NCBI GenBank assembly: GCA_040255345.1
Contig: JBDZUV010000026.1
Span: forward strand, 1-28,962
Length of the DNA: 28,962 nt
From: JAFDWI01 sp040255345
Lineage (GTDB): Bacteria; Actinomycetota; Acidimicrobiia; Acidimicrobiales; Iamiaceae
Direction: 5' to 3'
Positions 6,469-14,665 of the stretch are shown here, one piece after another (the stretch's first letter is position 1; every line of letters begins with the position of its first letter). The translations under genes and the position numbers were made by a program. Below the pieces are notes generated by a model. The model was not told where the DNA came from. It searched no databases and saw nothing but the letters and a program-made list of their open reading frames with translations.

Positions 6469-7494
6469 TCAGTCGGTGGCGACGCGCAGGCGGCTCGTGG
6501 ATCGCCGCTGCTCCCAGGAGCGGCTGCGGTTCGCGAAGTACGGCGGCCGGGAGGTCAGCGCGGTCGTCTCGAGCCACAGTCGCTTGAGGTGGCGTACCCG
6601 TCTGGCCGAACGATCGTCGGTGTAGGCCGTGCGCCCGTGCAGCACGTGGAAGTTGTCGATGAACTGGATGTCGCCCGGCTCCAGGGCCATGGCGACGTAG
6701 TTGGTCTCGTCGACGGCCAACTGCTCCATGGCACGCAACGCCTCGGTCTGCACGTCGGTGAGCCGCGGCGCCTCGGGATGGCGTTGTGACGCCCAGATGT
6801 AGCCGGGAATGCAGCGGACGAAGAGCCGGTCGTCCCATTCGGTGAACACCGGCAGTGCATAGAAGCTCGCCGCCCCTTCGGGCTGCTCGCCACGGAAGTC
6901 ATACGGGAACGGTTCGTACAGCGCCGCGGCGAGCCGGGGCTCTTCGCGCACGAGGCGGTTGTGGATCCGCACCGAATTCGACACCAGCGAGAGGCCCCCG
7001 GCGCGCCCGTTGGCCAGACACAGCAGCCCGACGAGATCGGAACCGTCGCAGTGGAAGGGGAGGGCGATCGCCCCGAACTCGTTGCCACGGGCCTCGGGGT
7101 CGTCAGGGGCCCGGCCCTGGTCGGTGACGTCGCCGAGCACGTGACCGTGCGCGTTCTGCGCCCACGGACGCCCCAGATGCAGGCCGATGCCCCAGTACAG
7201 CAACTCCATCTCGTCCTGGTCGTAGCGGGCACGGTCGATGCCTCTGAGCCGGACGAACCCGCGTCCGTCGATCAGCTCGCGCTCGATCCCGGCGAGCCGG
7301 TCGTGCAGCGTCGGCAGCGGGTAGTCCTCGACGGTGAGCTCGAGCGGGTCGGTCGACGTGGCCATCGCGTGGCGCAGGGCGTCGTCGAGTTCGGTCAGCT
7401 CCGCCGCGGTGAAGTGTTCGGTGAACGACTCCTCGTCGGCGAAGTCGTCGGCGGTCCATTCGACCTGGGGTTCGAGCACGCGGGGGGTGGTCAT
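6469..7494 (-). CDS. TauD/TfdA-like Fe(II)/2-oxoglutarate dioxygenase
   Basis: 341 residues from ATG 7494, preceded by GGAG with good spacing. The iron-binding facial triad is visible: H148 and D150 in FHCDGSD, and H286 in FHVLHGRTAYTDD; the arginine-rich stretch RRVRHLKRLWL (298-308) binds 2-oxoglutarate in this family. GRPWAQNAHGHVLGDV (108-123) and IPGYIWASQRHPEAPRLTDVQTEAL also match the TauD fold. Members oxidise sulfonates, aryloxyacids, carnitine-like or amino-acid substrates; the substrate is unknown here. It lies 79 nt downstream of the D-aminoacylase-like gene on the same strand and is probably co-transcribed, which would pair an amide hydrolase with an oxygenase. Confidence 0.88.
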   Translation of the reverse strand: MTTPRVLEPQVEWTADDFADEESFTEHFTAAELTELDDALRHAMATSTDPLELTVEDYPLPTLHDRLAGIERELIDGRGFVRLRGIDRARYDQDEMELLYWGIGLHLGRPWAQNAHGHVLGDVTDQGRAPDDPEARGNEFGAIALPFHCDGSDLVGLLCLANGRAGGLSLVSNSVRIHNRLVREEPRLAAALYEPFPYDFRGEQPEGAASFYALPVFTEWDDRLFVRCIPGYIWASQRHPEAPRLTDVQTEALRAMEQLAVDETNYVAMALEPGDIQFIDNFHVLHGRTAYTDDRSARRVRHLKRLWLETTALTSRPPYFANRSRSWEQRRSTSRLRVATD

Positions 7495-7573
7495 CGGGTC
7501 GGCTCCTCGAAGTCGGGACGCTCGGAACGGGTGGGCGATTCGGACGGGGCAGGTCGGCGCCGCGGCGGAACGG

Positions 7574-9280
7574 TCACGATCGGCCCGCCGCCGGATCGGA
7601 TCTGGCTCCGCGGACGAATCGACCGGGACGGGCACCGGTGTCGGCGCCGTCGCTCGAGATCTCGACCCCGGAGACGATCGTGTGCGCATAACCGGAGGCA
7701 TCCTGGAGGAGCCGGCGCCCGCCTGCGGGCAGATCGTGCACCAGGCGTGGCGGACCGATGCTCAGACCGTCGAAGTCGATCACGTTCAGGTCGGCCTTGT
7801 AACCGGGGGCGATCACCCCCCGGTCGGCCAGGCCCACCGCCAGGGCCGTGGCCCGGCTCTGGCGGTGCACCACGAAGGGCAGATCGAAGCGGCGGCCCCG
7901 CGTACGGTCCCTCGCCCAGTGGGTCAACAACGTCGTCGGGAAGCTTCCGTCGCAGATCGTGCCGACGTGCGCGCCGCCGTCGCCCAGACCGGGGATCGTG
8001 TGGTCGTGGCCGAGCATCTCGGCCGCCGCGTCGAGATTGCCGTCGCCGTAGTTCAGGAACGGCAGGTACAGCAGCGTGCTGCCCTGCGCCGCGAGGAGCC
8101 GCTCGAGGTAGTACGCGACCGGGTCGGCACCGTGCGCGGCGGCGAGGGCCGCGATCGAACGCTCCGGCCCGGGCTCGTAGTCGGGCGGATTCCCGAGGTC
8201 GTAGACGTTGGCCAACGAACTGGCGCGCTGGTGGGTTGCGAACTCGGCCAGCAGCCGACTGCGCCGCGGTTCGACCGCGAGCGCCGCCGCCTGTGCGTCG
8301 ACGGCGAGATCGGCGACCTCCTGGAACGTGGCGCACCGGGCCAGCGGGTTGACCGAGCCGGACATGCCGACGAGTACGCCGACCGCCCGGGGGGCGACCT
8401 GGGCGCGCATCTCCAGGCCTTCCGCGTGGGCGCGTTCGAGCAGTGCCAGTCCGCGCCGGTAGCCGGTGCCCGGCCCCACCTGGACCAGCGAGAACGACAA
8501 CGGCCTGCCCGACGCGCGCTGCATCTCGAGCAACGTCTCGTCTTCATCTGGGTCGGCGAAGTCCGACACCACCTGGAGCACGCCGCTTCCGGAGGCGCCG
8601 ACGGCGCGGGCGATGCCGACGAGTTCGTCGCGGGCGGCGTGCAGCGTCGGGGTGGGTTCGCCCCGGCTCGTGCGGTGGTTGAGTGTGCGTGACGTACTGA
8701 AACCGAGCGCACCCAGACGGATCCCTTCGGCGACGATCGCCCCCATCGCGTCGATCTCGGCCGCCGAGGCCGGCTCTCGGTCGGCGCCACGCTCGCCCAT
8801 GACGAACACCCGCACGGGCGCATGGCAGACCTGGGTGGCCAGGTCGATGTCGTAGCGGCGTGCCGCCAGTCGGTCGAGATACTCACCGATCGACTGCCAG
8901 TCCCACGACAGCCCTTCGTCGAGCACGACACCGGGGAGATCCTCGACCCCTTCCATCAACTCGATCAGCAGCGCGTGATCGTCGGGACGCACCGGTGCGA
9001 ACCCCACCCCGCAGTTGCCCGCGACCACCGTCGTGACCCCGTGCGCGGACGACGGGCGCAGTCGGTCGTCCCAGGTCGCCTGTGCGTCGTAGTGGGTGTG
9101 GACGTCGACGAACCCGGGCGTCACGAGCGCCCCGTCGGCGTCGATCACGCGGCTCGCGCTGGCGTCGACGCGGCCGACCTCCACGATGACGCCGTCGTCG
9201 ACGGCGACGTCGGCACCGCGGGCGGGCGCGCCCGTGCCGTCGATGACCGTGCCTCCGCGCACCAGCAGATCGAATGCCAT
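7574..9280 (-). CDS. N-acyl-D-amino-acid deacylase family amidohydrolase
   Basis: 568 residues from ATG 9280. AAGGGG lies 9 nt upstream; an ATG three codons earlier (9289) would sit right against that site and is less likely. FDLLVRGGTVIDGTGAP and PGFVDVHTHYDAQATWD (metal ligands H61, H63, D65) mark a composite beta-sandwich/TIM-barrel amidohydrolase. HGVTTVVAGNCGVGFAPV is characteristic of D-aminoacylases, and LGDGGAHVGTICDGSFPTTLLTHW supplies the late aspartate loop. The C-terminal APGYKADLNVIDFDGL closes the sandwich. The family cleaves N-acyl D-amino acids or related amides; proteins of this length in actinobacteria are mostly uncharacterised. The TauD-like gene follows in the same direction. 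Confidence 0.9.
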   Translation of the reverse strand: MAFDLLVRGGTVIDGTGAPARGADVAVDDGVIVEVGRVDASASRVIDADGALVTPGFVDVHTHYDAQATWDDRLRPSSAHGVTTVVAGNCGVGFAPVRPDDHALLIELMEGVEDLPGVVLDEGLSWDWQSIGEYLDRLAARRYDIDLATQVCHAPVRVFVMGERGADREPASAAEIDAMGAIVAEGIRLGALGFSTSRTLNHRTSRGEPTPTLHAARDELVGIARAVGASGSGVLQVVSDFADPDEDETLLEMQRASGRPLSFSLVQVGPGTGYRRGLALLERAHAEGLEMRAQVAPRAVGVLVGMSGSVNPLARCATFQEVADLAVDAQAAALAVEPRRSRLLAEFATHQRASSLANVYDLGNPPDYEPGPERSIAALAAAHGADPVAYYLERLLAAQGSTLLYLPFLNYGDGNLDAAAEMLGHDHTIPGLGDGGAHVGTICDGSFPTTLLTHWARDRTRGRRFDLPFVVHRQSRATALAVGLADRGVIAPGYKADLNVIDFDGLSIGPPRLVHDLPAGGRRLLQDASGYAHTIVSGVEISSDGADTGARPGRFVRGARSDPAAGRS

Positions 9281-9567
9281 GCGAATCATCCCCTTGGCGG
9301 CGCTCACGAGTACCGCCACCGGAACCCTAGAGCGCGCCGGTGGTCCCGGGGTACCGAAGTGACCGCCACGACCCGTTCACGGCCCTTTGCCGGCGCGCCC
9401 CGAGTCGGCCTGCGTGCGTGTCGGCTTCGGAGGCCTCGCCGCGCGGTCCGCCCGTGGCCGCCCGGGCGCCAGGGCCGGTGCCATGGGAATGACGGCCCCG
9501 GTCGAGGTGTTGGCAGGGGGACACGCCGTCACAGGAGCGACGGCCGATTCGTTCGAGGAGAACACCG
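9281..9567. other. Divergent intergenic region
   Basis: These 287 bases separate the deacylase gene (leftward) from the Ddn-like gene (rightward). They must hold both promoters. I see no clear palindrome or small gene. Confidence 0.5.
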
Positions 9568-9984
9568 ATGAGTGACGCCCAAGACTGGAACCAGAAGATC
9601 ATCGAGGAGTTCCGGGCCAATGACGGCGAGGTCGGCGGTCCGTTCGAAGGCGCGACGCTGCTGCTCCTGCACACGACCGGCGCCAAGTCGGGCGAGAAGC
9701 GGGTCAATCCGATGATGTACCGCGCCCTCGACGATGGCCGGGTCGCGGTCTTCGCCTCCAAGGCCGGGGCCGACACGCACCCCGCCTGGTATCACAATCT
9801 CGTCGCCCATCCCCAGGTGACCGCCGAGATCGGCCCGGACACCCGTGCGTTCACCGCACGAACCGCCGCCGGCGACGAACGCACGACCATCTGGGAGGCT
9901 CAGAAGGCCACGGTTCCCGGGTTCGCCGATTATGAAGCGAAGACCTCCCGGGAGATCCCCGTGGTGATCCTCGAACCCGCCTGA
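9568..9984 (+). CDS. F420-dependent Ddn-like nitroreductase/quinone reductase
   Basis: A 138-residue split-barrel protein. LLLLHTTGAKSGEKRVNPMMYRALDDGRVAVFASKAGADTHPAWYHNLVAHPQVTAEIG is the signature of the deazaflavin (F420)-dependent nitroreductase family of M. tuberculosis Ddn. These enzymes use F420H2 to reduce quinones, nitro compounds and some xenobiotics. The length is typical. GAGGAG stands upstream of ATG 9568 with good spacing. Its presence implies that the host makes coenzyme F420, in line with an actinobacterium. It converges with the PETase-like gene with a 63-nt gap. Confidence 0.92.
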   Translation: MSDAQDWNQKIIEEFRANDGEVGGPFEGATLLLLHTTGAKSGEKRVNPMMYRALDDGRVAVFASKAGADTHPAWYHNLVAHPQVTAEIGPDTRAFTARTAAGDERTTIWEAQKATVPGFADYEAKTSREIPVVILEPA

Positions 9985-10047
9985 GCGGGCGACCGGCCGT
10001 CCCGCGGGTCGCGGTGCCCCGGCCGGCGGCGCGGTCCGACGGGAAGT

Positions 10048-11484
10048 TCAGAACGGGCAGTGCGAGCGGGCGTCCGACAACACGGCACCCGTCGCCGGCG
10101 TCGGGCAGGTCACGGCCGCGTACCGGTCGTCGCCGTTCACGTAGCGCTGCAGAAAGCCGAGGGTCTGCCGGGCGATCACGGTGCGCTGTGCGGCGACGGA
10201 GTTGTTCGAGGTGACACAGAAGTGTTCGGCGCCGGCGATCTCGATGTACTCACCCGCGAGCGTCGCGTCGAGGCTGTCGTACATCGGACCGGCATGCTGG
10301 GCGACGGGTGCGATCGAGTCGGCCTGGCAGGCGACGACCAGCGTGGGGACCTGCATCGCCGAGTAGTCGGTGCGCGAGTTCCACGGGGCGAGCGCGACGA
10401 CCGCCCGCAACGACGCCCGCTTCAGACCCGCGTCGAGCGATCCGCCGCCACCCATCGACCAACCCATCACCGCGGTCCGGTCGGGGTCGATCCGGTCGGC
10501 CAGCGGACTGGCCCCGGTCAACCAGTCGAGCGCGGCGAGCATCTGGGAGGTCCGGGACTGGGGAAGGTCGAGCGGGTCGTTCGTGTCGATGGTGAACACC
10601 ACGAACCCCTGGGAAGCGATCCGTGGGCCATACCACGACATCGAGTCCTGCTTCATGAGAAAGCCCGGCGTCACCACGACCGCGCCGTAGGGCGCATGGG
10701 TCGTCGAGGTCGGGGCGAAGATCGTCCCGCCACCGAAACCGTTGCCCGCGGCGACACTCGTCGTGGCCACCGGGTAGGGGCCGTTCAGCGCTGATGCGAC
10801 CGTTCCCGGGTCGAGCGCGACCCCCGTGGCCACGTCGATCGGGCCGACCCGGAGGTCCTGGCCGTCTGCCAGGTCGAACGCGACCGGGGTCGACCCGCCG
10901 ACCGTGATCGAGGTGCCGGTCGCGGGATGGTCGAGCCGGAGCCCGTAGCGGCCGGCGCCGGCCGTCACGGGCAGACGGAACGCGCCCGCTGCATCGACGG
11001 CCTCGGTCGCGACCAGTGTGCCCCCGGTGTCGGTCGCCGAGACGATCCACCCGTTGGCCGGTGACAGGTCGGCCTGCACGACCGATCCGGTCAGGCGGGT
11101 GGGCGGGTCGATGACGGTGTCCAAGCGCGCCGGCGCGTCCGCATCGAGTTGCACGGGCGCGGCGTCGGCCCACGAGTCGGCCGCCGCCCACCAGGTCCCG
11201 CCGATGCGCAGACGGTAGGTGCCCGGCCCGATCGCGGCCGACCGTAGGGTCCATTGCCCGGCCAGATCGGTCCGTGTCGACGCGACCACCTCTGGGGCGT
11301 CGTCGGCGTAGACCGTCACGTCGACGGCACCGAGACGCGCGCCCGACGGGCTCGTCACGGTGCCTCGGGCGACGACCGCGGACGTGTCGCACGCGGTCGA
11401 CAGCCCGACGACCATGCAGAGCACGAGCAGCGCGGATCCGAGTCGCCGGAGGGCCCTGCGGGAGGAGACGTTCTGGAGGTCCAT
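10048..11484 (-). CDS. Exported PETase/cutinase-like polyester hydrolase with extra N-terminal domains
   Basis: 478 residues. Residues 1-32 are a signal peptide (RRALRR, then a hydrophobic core) ending LSTAC, a permissive lipobox (C32). Residues ~38-125 and ~128-220 look like two carboxypeptidase-regulatory-like beta-sandwiches (GTVTSPSGARLGAVDVTVYA..GQWTL; TGSVVQADLSPANGWIVSATD..GAFRLPV). Residues ~225-478 are a polyester hydrolase: NGPYPVATTSVAAGNGFGGGTIFAPTS, oxyanion TPGF (F275), GWSMGGGG with W342 and S343, APW (W368), ACQADSIAPV with D389, and AEHFCVTSNN with H421. C386/C423 and C460/C476 correspond to the two disulfides of Ideonella PETase, the first of which is rare. The family cleaves cutin and polyesters such as PET; activity here is untested. 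No Shine-Dalgarno is seen. The gene is divergent from the thioesterase at 11608. Confidence 0.88.
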   Translation of the reverse strand: MDLQNVSSRRALRRLGSALLVLCMVVGLSTACDTSAVVARGTVTSPSGARLGAVDVTVYADDAPEVVASTRTDLAGQWTLRSAAIGPGTYRLRIGGTWWAAADSWADAAPVQLDADAPARLDTVIDPPTRLTGSVVQADLSPANGWIVSATDTGGTLVATEAVDAAGAFRLPVTAGAGRYGLRLDHPATGTSITVGGSTPVAFDLADGQDLRVGPIDVATGVALDPGTVASALNGPYPVATTSVAAGNGFGGGTIFAPTSTTHAPYGAVVVTPGFLMKQDSMSWYGPRIASQGFVVFTIDTNDPLDLPQSRTSQMLAALDWLTGASPLADRIDPDRTAVMGWSMGGGGSLDAGLKRASLRAVVALAPWNSRTDYSAMQVPTLVVACQADSIAPVAQHAGPMYDSLDATLAGEYIEIAGAEHFCVTSNNSVAAQRTVIARQTLGFLQRYVNGDDRYAAVTCPTPATGAVLSDARSHCPF

Positions 11485-11514
11485 GGGCGCGTCAGTCTGG
11501 CAGGAATCGGCCGG

Positions 11515-11594
11515 TGGCGGGTCTCGGAACCACAGGCGGCCGCGTGCGCTCACATGGTCCCGAAAATGGCGGCGGTCCGCGATGGCGGGTCTCG
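11515..11594 (+). repeat. 12-bp direct repeat in a divergent promoter region
   Basis: TGGCGGGTCTCG occurs at 11515-11526 and again at 11583-11594, 68 bp apart, in the 123-bp region between the polyester hydrolase and thioesterase genes. The second copy lies just before the thioesterase -10 box. It could be a shared activator site or chance in GC-rich DNA. Confidence 0.35.
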
Positions 11595-11610
11595 TAGCCT
11601 CGGGCCGATG
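11595..11610 (+). promoter_or_regulatory. Probable leaderless promoter of the thioesterase gene
   Basis: TAGCCT (11595-11600) fits TANNNT and ends 7 nt before ATG 11608. No Shine-Dalgarno is present, which supports a leaderless mRNA and this choice of start over upstream in-frame ATGs. Confidence 0.45.
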
Positions 11611-12450
11611 GGTGACCTGGCGGAAGACACCGCGCTTCGAGCGATCGACGACCACGTCTATGAAGCGGTGCTGAGTTCCGACTGGGAGATCTGGGGTCCG
11701 ATGGGCGGGTACGTGGCCGCGTGCGCGCTGCGGGCGGTGGGCGCCGAGCGTCCCGACGAACGTCCTGCGACCTTCTCGTGCCACTACCTGGCCGTGGCCC
11801 GATTCGAACCGGTCCGCATCGAGGTCAGCACCCGTCGTGCCGGTCGGACGGCGACATCGTTGCGGGTCGAGGTGACCCAGGGCGATCGGCTGATCCTCGA
11901 TGCGTCGGCCTGGACGACCTCGGCGACCGAAGGATTGGAACACGACGAGACCGTCGCGCCGGATGTGCCCGGACCCGACGGCCTGCCCGACATCGCCGAC
12001 CTGGTCGACGACGACGCCCCACCGTTCGCGTTCTGGTCGAACTTCTCGGCCCGGCCGCTCGACTTCGAGGCCGACTGGCCACCGGACGGGCCCCGCCCCG
12101 CCCGCTGGCGTGAATGGTTGCGCTTCGAGCCGACCGCGACCTGGGACGATCCCTACATCGACGCGTGCCGATCGGTGATCCTGGTGGACCTGCCGAGCTG
12201 GCCGGCCGCGCACCGCCCACACGCCTGGCGCGAACCGCCCTTCATCGCCCCGACGCTCGACCTGCACGTCGCGTTCCACAGCCCCACGTCGAGTGAACCC
12301 TGGTTGCTCTGTGACGGTGCGGCGCCCCGCTCGACCGGTGGACTGTTCGGCTGGACCGCGGGGGTGTGGTCGCCCACCGGCGAACTGCACGCATCGGGCG
12401 GTGGCCAGTGTCTGTACCGACCGGCCCCGAGCCCGCGATCCGACACCTGA
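11608..12450 (+). CDS. Acyl-CoA thioesterase-like double hotdog protein
   Basis: 280 residues from ATG 11608. WEIWGPMGGYVAACALRAVGA and FSCHYLAVARFEPVRIEVSTRRAGRTATSLRVEVTQGDRLILDASAWTT match the N-terminal hotdog of TesB-like/thioesterase-superfamily proteins. The second half, FIAPTLDLHVAFHSP...EPWLLCDGAAPRSTGGLFGWTAGVWSPTGELHASGGGQCLY, matches the C-terminal hotdog with its active-site region. Such enzymes hydrolyse acyl-CoA to free acid and CoA in the cytoplasm. The chain-length range cannot be told from the sequence. It is divergent from the polyester hydrolase gene. Confidence 0.82.
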   Translation: MGDLAEDTALRAIDDHVYEAVLSSDWEIWGPMGGYVAACALRAVGAERPDERPATFSCHYLAVARFEPVRIEVSTRRAGRTATSLRVEVTQGDRLILDASAWTTSATEGLEHDETVAPDVPGPDGLPDIADLVDDDAPPFAFWSNFSARPLDFEADWPPDGPRPARWREWLRFEPTATWDDPYIDACRSVILVDLPSWPAAHRPHAWREPPFIAPTLDLHVAFHSPTSSEPWLLCDGAAPRSTGGLFGWTAGVWSPTGELHASGGGQCLYRPAPSPRSDT

Positions 12451-12603
12451 CGAGATGCTCCGAACCGCGCCGGTCACCGATCGGGGCCGTCGTGGCAGCA
12501 CCCGTCGACGACCGATGGCGACCGGGCACGGGGCACCGGCAACGCAAGGCGGCCGGGCCCGCGACGAGCGCCGCGCTCGCCGTGCCGCAGAGGTGACGGT
12601 GCG

Positions 12604-13533
12604 ATGAGCGCCGAGCTGACCGTCGACGTGACCGAGTCGTTGGCCGGGGAGCTGCTCGTCGACCAGCATCCGGATCTCGCCGGGCTGCCCATCCGTCGAG
12701 CGGGTCGCGGTTGGGACAATGCGGTGTTCCGCCTCGGCGACGACCTGGCGTTGCGGCTCCCGCAGCGACTCGCGGGCGCCTTCCTGATCGAGCACGAACG
12801 CAAATGGCTCCCGGTCGTCCTCGACGGCGTCCCCGACTTCGCCGCAGGTGGGCTCGATGCGTCACCGCATCTGCGCGCCGGGCGCGCGGGGCACGGCTAC
12901 CCGTGGAGCTGGGCGATCGTGCCCTGGCAGCACGGCCAGGTCGCCGCGGACACTCCACCCGACGATCCGCTGGACGCGGCCCGGCGGGTGGGCCGCTTCT
13001 GTGCCGCGCTGCACCGGCCCGCGCCGGCCGGCGCGCCCGAGAACCCGTGGCGGGGCGGCCCGGTCGTCGACCGGGGCGTCTTTCTCGCCGATCATCTCGA
13101 CAGGGTCGAGGCACGCGGTCGTGCGCTCGGCGATGGGGTGGCCCGCCGTCAGGTCGAGGCCGTGTTCGCCGAGATGGCATCGGTCGAGGCCGACGCCGGT
13201 GCGCCGTCGTGGCTGCACGGTGACCTGCACCTGGGCAACCTGATCGTGCGCGACGGGCACGTGCGCGCCGCGATCGACTTCGGTGACCTCACTGCAGGCG
13301 ACCGGGCGACCGACCTGTCGGTGGCCTGGTCGCTGCTGCCCGACGACGTACATGCCCGGACGGTTTTTCGCACCGTCGCGGGCACGAACCGGGTCATCGA
13401 CGACGCCACCTGGACCCGGGCCCGTGCCTGGGCGATCGCCCTGAACACCGCCTATCTGCAAGGCGAGTTCACGACGCCCGAACGGTACGCGGTCGCCCAG
13501 CGCGGCCTCGCCGCCGCACTGGCCGGCCCGTGA
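12604..13533 (+). CDS. Aminoglycoside phosphotransferase-family (APH) kinase
   Basis: 309 residues with the APH/choline kinase fold. GRGWDNAVFRLGDDLALRLPQR (35-55) is the nucleotide-binding N-lobe with the ATP lysine replaced by arginine. PWSWAIVPWQHGQ is the hinge. HGDLHLGNL (205-213) gives catalytic D207 and N212, and IDFGDL (224-229) gives the metal-binding D225. Similar proteins are often annotated as macrolide 2'-phosphotransferases or general small-molecule kinases; drug resistance should not be assumed. AGAGGTGA precedes ATG 12604. The 153 bp upstream hold nothing I recognise. Confidence 0.85.
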   Translation: MSAELTVDVTESLAGELLVDQHPDLAGLPIRRAGRGWDNAVFRLGDDLALRLPQRLAGAFLIEHERKWLPVVLDGVPDFAAGGLDASPHLRAGRAGHGYPWSWAIVPWQHGQVAADTPPDDPLDAARRVGRFCAALHRPAPAGAPENPWRGGPVVDRGVFLADHLDRVEARGRALGDGVARRQVEAVFAEMASVEADAGAPSWLHGDLHLGNLIVRDGHVRAAIDFGDLTAGDRATDLSVAWSLLPDDVHARTVFRTVAGTNRVIDDATWTRARAWAIALNTAYLQGEFTTPERYAVAQRGLAAALAGP

Positions 13534-13739
13534 CGCTCGTCGGGTGGCACTCACCTGCCCGCGGTGCACTCCATCGTCGTCATCGTCGCGGCGTGCTCCA
13601 CCACGTGCCGAAGGGGCGGACCGGCGCGCCGGATCGATTCCGACCGCGCCCGGGGGCCGCCTCGCGGCCCGTCACGGTGGCCGCCCACGTGCTGGTGGGA
13701 CCGGACCCGCGGCGGTGAGCACCTGGGACCGGGCCGGGG

Positions 13740-14552
13740 TCAGCGGCGGAAGCCACCCTCGGAATCGATGGTCTGCCCGGTGATCCACGACGCTTCGTCG
13801 CTGACGAGCCAGGCGATCAGGCGGGCCGCGTCGTCCGGTGCACCGAACCGCCTGAACGGAAACCGGGCGGTCAGGGCCTCGCGCGCCTCAGGCGTGAGAT
13901 AGCCGGTGTCGACCGGGCCGGGGTTGACGGTGTTGATGCGGATGTTCCGCGTCGCCAACTCGTCGGCGAGGGTCACCGTGACGCCCACCAACGCGGCCTT
14001 CGCCGCGGCGTAGGCGACCTCGGCCGGCATCGGGCCGAGGCCCTGGCCGGAGGTGAGGAACACGATCGCGCCGGGGCGGTGTTCGTCGTGGCGGGCGGCG
14101 AACGCCTTGGCGAGCAGCAGCGACGCCCGGGCGTCCACGGCCCAGTGCCGGTCGAGGTCGGCCGGGCTCACGTCGGCGAGGGTGCCGTCGGCGCCGCTCA
14201 GGGCCTGGTTGGCCACGAGTGCGTCGACCCGGCCGAAGGCCTCGCACGCGGCGTCGATCACCCGGGCCGGTGCGGCCGGGTCCGCGAGGTCCGCGTGGCA
14301 GTCGACGACACGGGCGTCGCCGACCAGATGGGCGCGCACACCCTCGAGCACGGCATCGAGATCGTCGCCGCCCCAGGGTTGGTCGGCGTCGTGGGGGGCG
14401 AAGTGGTGGCAGAGCACGTCGGCCCCCCACGCGGCGAGACGACACGCGGTCGCATACCCGATGCCGGCGCGGCGGCTCACGCCGGTCACCACGATCGATC
14501 GGCCCCGCAGGGGGAGCGGGTCACGCCCCGACCGATCGTCGTCGACCGCCAT
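13740..14552 (-). CDS. Short-chain dehydrogenase/reductase (SDR)
   Basis: 270 residues from ATG 14552, chosen because AGGA lies 8 nt upstream; ATG 14561 would add three residues. VVTGVSRRAGIGYATA (21-36) is the Rossmann nucleotide loop. DADLADP-type residues (HADLADP, 86-92) and ANQA (114-117, in place of NNAG) follow. The catalytic residues are S168 in LTSGQG, Y181 and K185 in YAAAK. INTVNPGPVDTGYLT and the C-terminal GQTIDSEGGF are classical-SDR features. It should be an NAD(P)-dependent oxidoreductase; the inserted loop HHFAPHDADQPWGGDDLDAV after strand 2 is longer than in FabG. The substrate is unknown. Confidence 0.9.
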   Translation of the reverse strand: MAVDDDRSGRDPLPLRGRSIVVTGVSRRAGIGYATACRLAAWGADVLCHHFAPHDADQPWGGDDLDAVLEGVRAHLVGDARVVDCHADLADPAAPARVIDAACEAFGRVDALVANQALSGADGTLADVSPADLDRHWAVDARASLLLAKAFAARHDEHRPGAIVFLTSGQGLGPMPAEVAYAAAKAALVGVTVTLADELATRNIRINTVNPGPVDTGYLTPEAREALTARFPFRRFGAPDDAARLIAWLVSDEASWITGQTIDSEGGFRR

Positions 14553-14665
14553 GGTCGTCATCCTGTCAGAGTGCTCCGACGGGGTCGCGCCGGTTTTCGT
14601 GGCCAGACTCCTCGTGGCCGGACTTCCACCGTGCACCGACGGTGCGGGGGTACCCCCGCGAGCCG

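Noticed and set aside
11485..12795. Long minus-strand extension upstream of the polyester hydrolase (open to 12795)
   Set aside because: It is the antisense shadow of the thioesterase gene; the hydrolase has a clear signal peptide starting at 11484.
12604..13533. The APH-type kinase as an antibiotic resistance gene
   Set aside because: Only the general fold and catalytic motifs are seen; there is no evidence for a drug substrate or mobile context.
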